Shown here: positions 60,292-64,000 of the stretch, one piece after another | Numbering within the stretch: the stretch's first letter is position 1 | How the letters are laid out: each line of letters starts with the position of its first letter | Assembly: GCA_003555335.1 (NCBI GenBank) | Contig: PWHD01000021.1 | Location: 124,001-188,000 of the forward strand | Source: Mollicutes bacterium | Lineage (GTDB): Bacteria > Bacillota_I > Bacilli_A > Izemoplasmatales > Izemoplasmataceae | Direction: 5' to 3' | DNA: 64,000 bases | Made by a program: the position numbers and the translations under genes | Notes under the pieces: model-generated | The model's input: the letters and a program-made list of their open reading frames with translations, nothing else | Databases searched by the model: none | Told to the model about the DNA's origin: nothing

Positions 60292-60599
60292 TATTTTTTC
60301 CTCCTGTCATCATAACGCAATGCGTTGATCTCGTCTTTTTCGATGATCGCTTCTTCTAAGTCGATTCTATAGATGTTGGCGATATGGGTCACATAGTGAA
60401 GCACATCGTAGAGTTCGTACTTGATGGCCTTTCTGCGTTCTTCGGTGAGGCCTTTTTGGTGCTCCTTGCGCATCTCGACGGAGAGTTCACCGACTTCTTC
60501 GAAAAGTTTCAAAACAACCTCATGTTTCTTGTCGGGATGATAATCGACATCCCGGATGTGTCTTTGCAGTTCGCTGATGGTCAGATTCTTCTTCAGCAT
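60291..60599 (-). CDS. MazG-like nucleotide pyrophosphohydrolase
   Basis: A 102-residue all-alpha protein. The metal-binding pairs of the MazG/dUTPase-zeta superfamily are present as E34-E-V-G-E38 and E62-x2-D65 (KYELYDVLHYVTHIANIYRID). Proteins of this size hydrolyse non-canonical or excess nucleoside triphosphates to monophosphates. The ATG at 60599 follows AGGAGTG. It is the first gene behind the threonine T-box and shares a TAATG junction with thrS. The exact substrate is not inferable. Confidence 0.85.
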   Translation of the reverse strand: MLKKNLTISELQRHIRDVDYHPDKKHEVVLKLFEEVGELSVEMRKEHQKGLTEERRKAIKYELYDVLHYVTHIANIYRIDLEEAIIEKDEINALRYDDRRKK

Positions 60600-60617
60600 C
60601 CTATCACTCCTACTAAT

Positions 60618-60815
60618 AAAAAACGCCCTTAATAAAAACATTAAGGACGAAATATTCCGCGGTACCACCTTACTTCTAACGCACTCGGACTCTTAACGCG
60701 AGTGAACGGACACGCTTTCGCGGTCAACTCCAAGGGAGTAATCGTCTTTCGTCGGCGGCTCTCACCATCCCGCCTCGCTTATTCATTTCAAGACAATCGT
60801 GGCCTTTTCATCGTT
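60618..60815 (-). promoter_or_regulatory. T-box riboswitch, threonine specific
   Basis: On the minus strand the core AAGGTGGTACCGCGG is at 60657-60671, and a 10-bp terminator stem (60624-60633 with 60640-60649) is followed by six T. Stem I contains GGTGAGAGCC. The codon before CCCTTGGAGT is ACT (60737-60739), threonine. The gene behind the MazG-like gene is thrS, which agrees. Confidence 0.94.
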
Positions 60816-60824
60816 GTTAAATAC

Positions 60825-60853
60825 ATAGTACATAAATTGATGCGCTTTGTCAA
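60825..60853 (-). promoter_or_regulatory. Promoter of the threonine T-box operon
   Basis: On the minus strand, TTGACA (60848-60853), 17 bases and TACTAT (60825-60830). The -35 box begins immediately after the dnaI stop codon. Confidence 0.88.
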
Positions 60854-61735
60854 TCATTTCATGTTGATGGGTTCGCTCAGCTCCTTGATGCGTTCGATGA
60901 TGCGGTAGCCTTTGATCATCTCTTGTTGCTGATTGTTGTCGATGAAATATTTCGCGAGTTCGTCGATGGGGACGTTGGATGAGAAGAACGTCGGTTTATC
61001 ATCGAGAAGCCGGTACTGCAGGATGGGCCCTAGGATTTCGTCACGGACCCAGGCGCTGAAGGCTTCGCCGCCGATATCGTCAAGGCACAGGGCATCGACG
61101 GTCTTGAGTTCGTTGATGCGCTCTTCAAGGTTCCCGGTCTTGATGGCGCTTTTCAGTTCGCGGACCAGATCGGGGTAATAGGCGATGATGACCTTGTAGC
61201 CGAGTTCGGAAAAACGGTTGGCGATGGCCGCGAGGGTGTAAGTCTTGCCGATCTGATAACGCCCGTGCAGATAAAGACCCTTGATTCTCTCGCCTTTGGC
61301 GTACTGGTTCGTGATGCCGATGATCTTTTGGTAGATGCGTTTTCGTACGTCGGTGTTCATATGAAAGTCGCTCAACCTCGCCTCGAAGATCATCTTGGGC
61401 ATATAGAGGGCGTTGATCCGTTTTTTATGGGCCTGTTTCTTGTCTCTGGCAACCAGAAAAGGACACGGTGCGTACTCGAGGATGATACGCTGACGCTTGT
61501 ATCTGAGTACGGGCTGCATGCCGAGCGTATCCTGTTTGCACTGATGAAGGCCTTTGCAGGGCGCGCAATATCCGATTTCCTTCTTATAGACCATGAGATC
61601 GGAAAGGGCCGCCTCGATGGTCGCCGTATCGATATCGTTATCGATAAAAAAAGGCTTGAGGTCAGCGTCTTCGCTCAAACGGTCCGTGATCTCATCGATA
61701 ATGTCAGGGTTGTTTTTGAAATTCAGTTTGCGCAT
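60854..61735 (-). CDS. dnaI: Primosomal helicase loader DnaI
   Basis: A 293-residue AAA+ protein that loads the replicative helicase. The N-terminal zinc-binding region (GYCAPCKGLHQCKQD) matches DnaI. The ATPase core has Walker A GLYLHGRYQIGKTYTLAAIAN and Walker B DALCLDDIGGEAFSAWVRDEIL, and sensor 1 is PTFFSSNVPIDEL. The Walker A glycine pattern is GRYQIGKT, slightly unusual in R-Y-Q-I. The ATG at 61735 follows ATAGGAGG. It partners DnaB encoded two genes upstream. Confidence 0.95.
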   Translation of the reverse strand: MRKLNFKNNPDIIDEITDRLSEDADLKPFFIDNDIDTATIEAALSDLMVYKKEIGYCAPCKGLHQCKQDTLGMQPVLRYKRQRIILEYAPCPFLVARDKKQAHKKRINALYMPKMIFEARLSDFHMNTDVRKRIYQKIIGITNQYAKGERIKGLYLHGRYQIGKTYTLAAIANRFSELGYKVIIAYYPDLVRELKSAIKTGNLEERINELKTVDALCLDDIGGEAFSAWVRDEILGPILQYRLLDDKPTFFSSNVPIDELAKYFIDNNQQQEMIKGYRIIERIKELSEPINMK

Positions 61736-61805
61736 GGTTTGCCTCCTATGCTGAAGTCTCTTACATTGTACCAAAGATGTGGCCGGCTGGATAGGGTGAA
61801 AGCTT

Positions 61806-62522
61806 TTATTTCTCGTTCGGGGTGTCCTCACCGAAGATCAGGGCCATGTCAGGTTTCTCCGTACAGTGATAATGGACCCAGATATAAGTATGCTGGAACA
61901 AGGCCACAAGAAGCGCCGGTAGGGACGCAAACAACATCGCGATGGCGTAAAGGATGAAAAAACCGAACAAATACATGGCGTTTCGGCTGTATTTGAACGC
62001 GCCTTTCCTGACAAGGGGCATCTTTTGGTACTTTTTTCTGAAATGGTCGCCGCCCATCGCTCTTCTTATCCCGAAATACCTGAGTGTCGAATAAAACGTG
62101 TAGACGGCGGGAATCATCAGAAGAACCGCGGTGGCGATTCCGACCTCCCGGTGCAGGGGAAGGGTGTCTGAGGTCGCCTGCGCGAACATCACGAGACTCA
62201 CCGGCCTCAGTATCAGAAGCGGGATGAAAACAAGACCGAAAACAAGCATGTCATAACGGCCGAACCATCTGGTGAGCGACGCCCAGCCAAGTTGCAGACG
62301 AAAGACGATGAACGCGATGATCTGGTGGACAACGGGTATCAGGACCGCCGCCTTGAACCAGGCGGTGGCACTGATGTTGAAAAACGCGCGATCATCGAGG
62401 AAGGGCCGCGTGGTTACTGTGACAAACGCAAGCAGAAGCGCAAGCAGGAAAAGATGGATGCCCTGCCTGTGGAAGAAATAGCGCAGCGTACCCGCTTTTT
62501 CATGACTCAGTCCGTCGTTCAG
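61806..62522 (-). CDS. ICMT/PEMT-like membrane methyltransferase, apparent CUG start
   Basis: About 238 residues with five or more hydrophobic helices. The C-terminal catalytic signature fits isoprenylcysteine/phospholipid methyltransferase-like families: KGAFKYSRNAMYLFGFFILYAIAML, then HTYIWVHYHCTEKPDMALIFGED (RNxMY and the E-K/E-P pair). An internal ATG at 62249 would remove the first two or three helices. The frame stays open upstream through IHLFLLALLLLAFVTVTT and AAVLIPVVHQIIAFIVFRLQL, up to a strong GGGAGG at 62532-62537. No ATG, GTG or TTG occurs in frame there; CTG at 62522 has 9-base spacing. The substrate is unknown. It sits between dnaB and dnaI. Confidence 0.65.
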   Translation of the reverse strand: MNDGLSHEKAGTLRYFFHRQGIHLFLLALLLAFVTVTTRPFLDDRAFFNISATAWFKAAVLIPVVHQIIAFIVFRLQLGWASLTRWFGRYDMLVFGLVFIPLLILRPVSLVMFAQATSDTLPLHREVGIATAVLLMIPAVYTFYSTLRYFGIRRAMGGDHFRKKYQKMPLVRKGAFKYSRNAMYLFGFFILYAIAMLFASLPALLVALFQHTYIWVHYHCTEKPDMALIFGEDTPNEK

Positions 62523-62542
62523 TTCGATCAGCCTCCCGGTGA

Positions 62543-63724
62543 TTATCGGTCCTTGTCTTTGAGATAGTCATCGAACCAGTCCACCTTGGTGTCGACCGGT
62601 TTTTCCTTTTTCGTGTAGGGACGGCGTTGACTTTTTTCCTTTTGCTTCTGTTTTCTTTTCTGAATGTGGGCGACCGCGTCTTCGGCGGTGGTGACATCGT
62701 TCCTTTTCCATTCCGCGGCGACCTTGTCGAAGAAGTTGTAGACGGGGAAGGTATTGTCGAGTTCTTTTAGGACGTAGGCCACAAGGACATTGATGACTTC
62801 GTGGCTGAGACCGCTTTCTGTGATCAGCCGCTCGATGACCCTGAGTTCGCTCGCGGCGGCTTTCGAGCCGGTGGTCTCTTCGAGGAACGTCCGCGGGTGG
62901 ACTTCTTTGAAGTAATCAAGACTGTACGTACCGGTCTTCTTACGGATGGATCCGGTCCCCGATTTCTGGTAGTGATTCTGCGCATGCCTTGTGAAAACAT
63001 CGAAATCGAGGTTCCGATTCTTGTCGATCGATTTGAGAAGGATCTTCTGCAGGTCGGACTCCTTGAGCTGGTAGAGGTAGGCGAGCTCCTCGAGTTTATC
63101 CTTGAACCGCCGGGTTTTCAGTTTCGGTGTGACCACCGAATCGGGCAAGGCGGTCAGGACGAGGTCGACATCGATTTTTTCGTTGAAAACCGGCTTTCCT
63201 GTCTTTTCGCAAACGTGGTCGTCACGCGTTTCGACCGGTTTGACGAGCGGGTCGAAGATTTCATCGAACCTGACCGAGATGTTTTTGTATCTGGACAGGG
63301 CGGGTCTGGTGATTTTGAAGTGCGCGGTCAAATCCTTGAAGCGGTCGCTGCCGACTTTCTGCCTCAAATAGGGACAAAAGGGCGAATCCTTGATGAATCC
63401 TTCGGCACTTAAGGGCAGATAGAGTTCAAAAAGATAGCCCGAATCGCTGATGTAGCTTTCCATGAGACCGGCGGCCTCGAGTCGCTGTCTTGCGCGGGTC
63501 AGGGACTTTTCATTCATGTCGAGCATGTCATAGAAAAACGCATGCGGATAAAGGGACGATTTCATATGGCTTCTTTCCAGGAGGGCGTGCAGTGTCAGAT
63601 AAAGTGCATTTGCCTCTTTGCCGATGATCGGCTGATAAAGGAGACTGAGCACGTGGATGTGGGTCGAAGAAAGCGGTGCTTTCGCAGTGACTTTGATGGT
63701 GGTGCTGGGGTGCGTTTTATCCAT
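62543..63724 (-). CDS. dnaB: Replication initiation and membrane attachment protein DnaB
   Basis: A 393-residue Bacillus-type helicase-loading protein, not the replicative helicase. The N-terminal winged-helix part has LSSTHIHVLSLLYQPIIGKEANALYLTLHALL, the standard DnaB opening. DDBH2-type helices occur later (GLSHEVINVLVAYVLKELDNTFPVYNFFDKVAAEWKR). A Lys/Gln-rich tail follows. The ATG at 63724 follows GAGGAGG. Here an ICMT-like gene lies between dnaB and dnaI, which are adjacent in Bacillus. Confidence 0.92.
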   Translation of the reverse strand: MDKTHPSTTIKVTAKAPLSSTHIHVLSLLYQPIIGKEANALYLTLHALLERSHMKSSLYPHAFFYDMLDMNEKSLTRARQRLEAAGLMESYISDSGYLFELYLPLSAEGFIKDSPFCPYLRQKVGSDRFKDLTAHFKITRPALSRYKNISVRFDEIFDPLVKPVETRDDHVCEKTGKPVFNEKIDVDLVLTALPDSVVTPKLKTRRFKDKLEELAYLYQLKESDLQKILLKSIDKNRNLDFDVFTRHAQNHYQKSGTGSIRKKTGTYSLDYFKEVHPRTFLEETTGSKAAASELRVIERLITESGLSHEVINVLVAYVLKELDNTFPVYNFFDKVAAEWKRNDVTTAEDAVAHIQKRKQKQKEKSQRRPYTKKEKPVDTKVDWFDDYLKDKDR

Positions 63725-63734
63725 GGGTGCCTCC

Positions 63735-64000
63735 TCATGTCTCCTTGATTTTCTTGAGGACACGTTTGAATGCTTTCCTGGTTTCCAAGATGCTTTTGGA
63801 ATTGTCGATCACATAATCGGCAAGTTCCTTTTTCTTAGAAAGTGGTATCTGCGATTTGATTTTTTTCTTGGCGTATTCCTCATCGATGCCTTCTCTTGAG
63901 ACAAGACGGCTGATCTGGTCTTTCTGGCGGGCGTAGACGACAATGGTGACATCCATGAACTTGTCGAACTCGGCTTCGAAAAGAAGCGGAACATCGACAA
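63735..64000 (-). CDS. coaE: Dephospho-CoA kinase, C-terminal part (gene cut by window edge)
   Basis: About 88 residues open to the right edge. The frame reads DVPLLFEAEFDKFMDVTIVVYA, then QISRLVSREGIDEEYAKKKIKSQIPL and KKELADYVIDNSKS, which are the conserved CoaE segments (PLLFE, Q-x2-R-L, R-x2-Q and A-D-x-V-I-x-N). The P-loop would lie beyond the edge. It catalyses the last step of coenzyme A synthesis. It ends 10 bases before dnaB on the same strand. Confidence 0.9.
   Translation of the reverse strand, partial: VDVPLLFEAEFDKFMDVTIVVYARQKDQISRLVSREGIDEEYAKKKIKSQIPLSKKKELADYVIDNSKSILETRKAFKRVLKKIKET

Noticed and set aside
62508..62510. ATG on the minus strand just downstream of GGGAGG as the methyltransferase start
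   Set aside because: It is out of frame with the methyltransferase and leads to a stop after about 30 codons, so it could serve only with a frameshift.
62272..62567. Plus-strand frames over the start of the methyltransferase gene
   Set aside because: The minus-strand frame is open through the same bases and encodes membrane helices continuous with a conserved C-terminal domain; the plus-strand frames are highly charged and unsupported.
1..64000. Mycoplasma-type genetic code (UGA as Trp)
   Set aside because: Trp is encoded by TGG throughout the conserved genes, and several genes, such as thrS and addB, end in TGA at the expected family length.

Overview
The window looks like chromosomal core genome of a Bacillota bacterium. 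The markers are PolC, the DnaB-DnaI-DnaD primosome, AddAB, RecD2, Spx, RqcH, RpoZ, FakA/PlsX and three T-box leaders. Several features recall the Mollicutes-allied Izemoplasmatales/Acholeplasmatales/Erysipelotrichales branches: compact AddA and AddB, rsmH outside any division cluster, and plsX joined directly to rnc without fab genes. Base composition is near 50% GC by eye and UGA is a normal stop, so this is not a Mycoplasma-type genome. This placement is inference; no rRNA gene is present. I see no insertion sequence, prophage or CRISPR array.

Layout. 1-5064 (minus): 5' part of recD2, Xaa-Pro aminopeptidase, an XRE-membrane regulator, gapA and an Spx with an extra cysteine-rich tail. 5265-8671 (plus): pepF, then a tryptophan T-box driving a cytidine deaminase gene and trpS. 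8698-9296 (minus): HPr coupled to a membrane-anchored EIIB-like protein lacking its cysteine. 9421-11885 (plus): GNAT, ppa, OsmC and an aromatic-acid-exporter-like protein. 11928-13843 (minus): two tRNA-Gly genes, rsmH, rpmF, ylbN. 13943-18211 (plus): tmcAL, an Mrp ATPase, and a two-gene unit of a B12-binding protein with the CarH-type W-x9-E-H photoreceptor motif followed by a PAS/GGDEF protein. 18241-27850 (minus): MATE transporter and XRE regulator, then nth-dnaD-rnc-plsX-recG-fakA. rpmB (plus) follows. 28374-40270 (minus) is one tight eight-gene run, rlmN-addB-addA-ABC-ABC-rsgA-rpe-thiN. 40337-49509 (minus): an O-antigen-ligase-like protein, ald, a phenylalanine T-box with pheS, an alpha/beta hydrolase and pheT, and a second M3 oligopeptidase. 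49585-55753 (minus): a Bax-inhibitor-1 protein, polC, rpoZ, gmk. 55877-58332 (plus): rqcH and a DUF975-like membrane protein. 58360-64000 (minus): thrS with a MazG-like gene behind a threonine T-box, then dnaI, an ICMT-like methyltransferase, dnaB and the 3' part of coaE.

Most of the content is DNA replication and repair (polC, dnaB/dnaI/dnaD, addAB, recD2, recG, nth), translation (three aminoacyl-tRNA synthetases, rsmH, rlmN, rsgA, tmcAL, rqcH, rpmF, rpmB) and lipid entry (fakA, plsX). Three points stand out. First, the B12-protein/GGDEF pair suggests light or cobalamin control of c-di-GMP. Second, each T-box aminoacyl-tRNA synthetase operon carries an unrelated small enzyme gene coupled to the synthetase. 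Third, two genes, the cytidine deaminase and the ICMT-like methyltransferase, have a clear ribosome binding site and an intact frame but no ATG, GTG or TTG in the right place.
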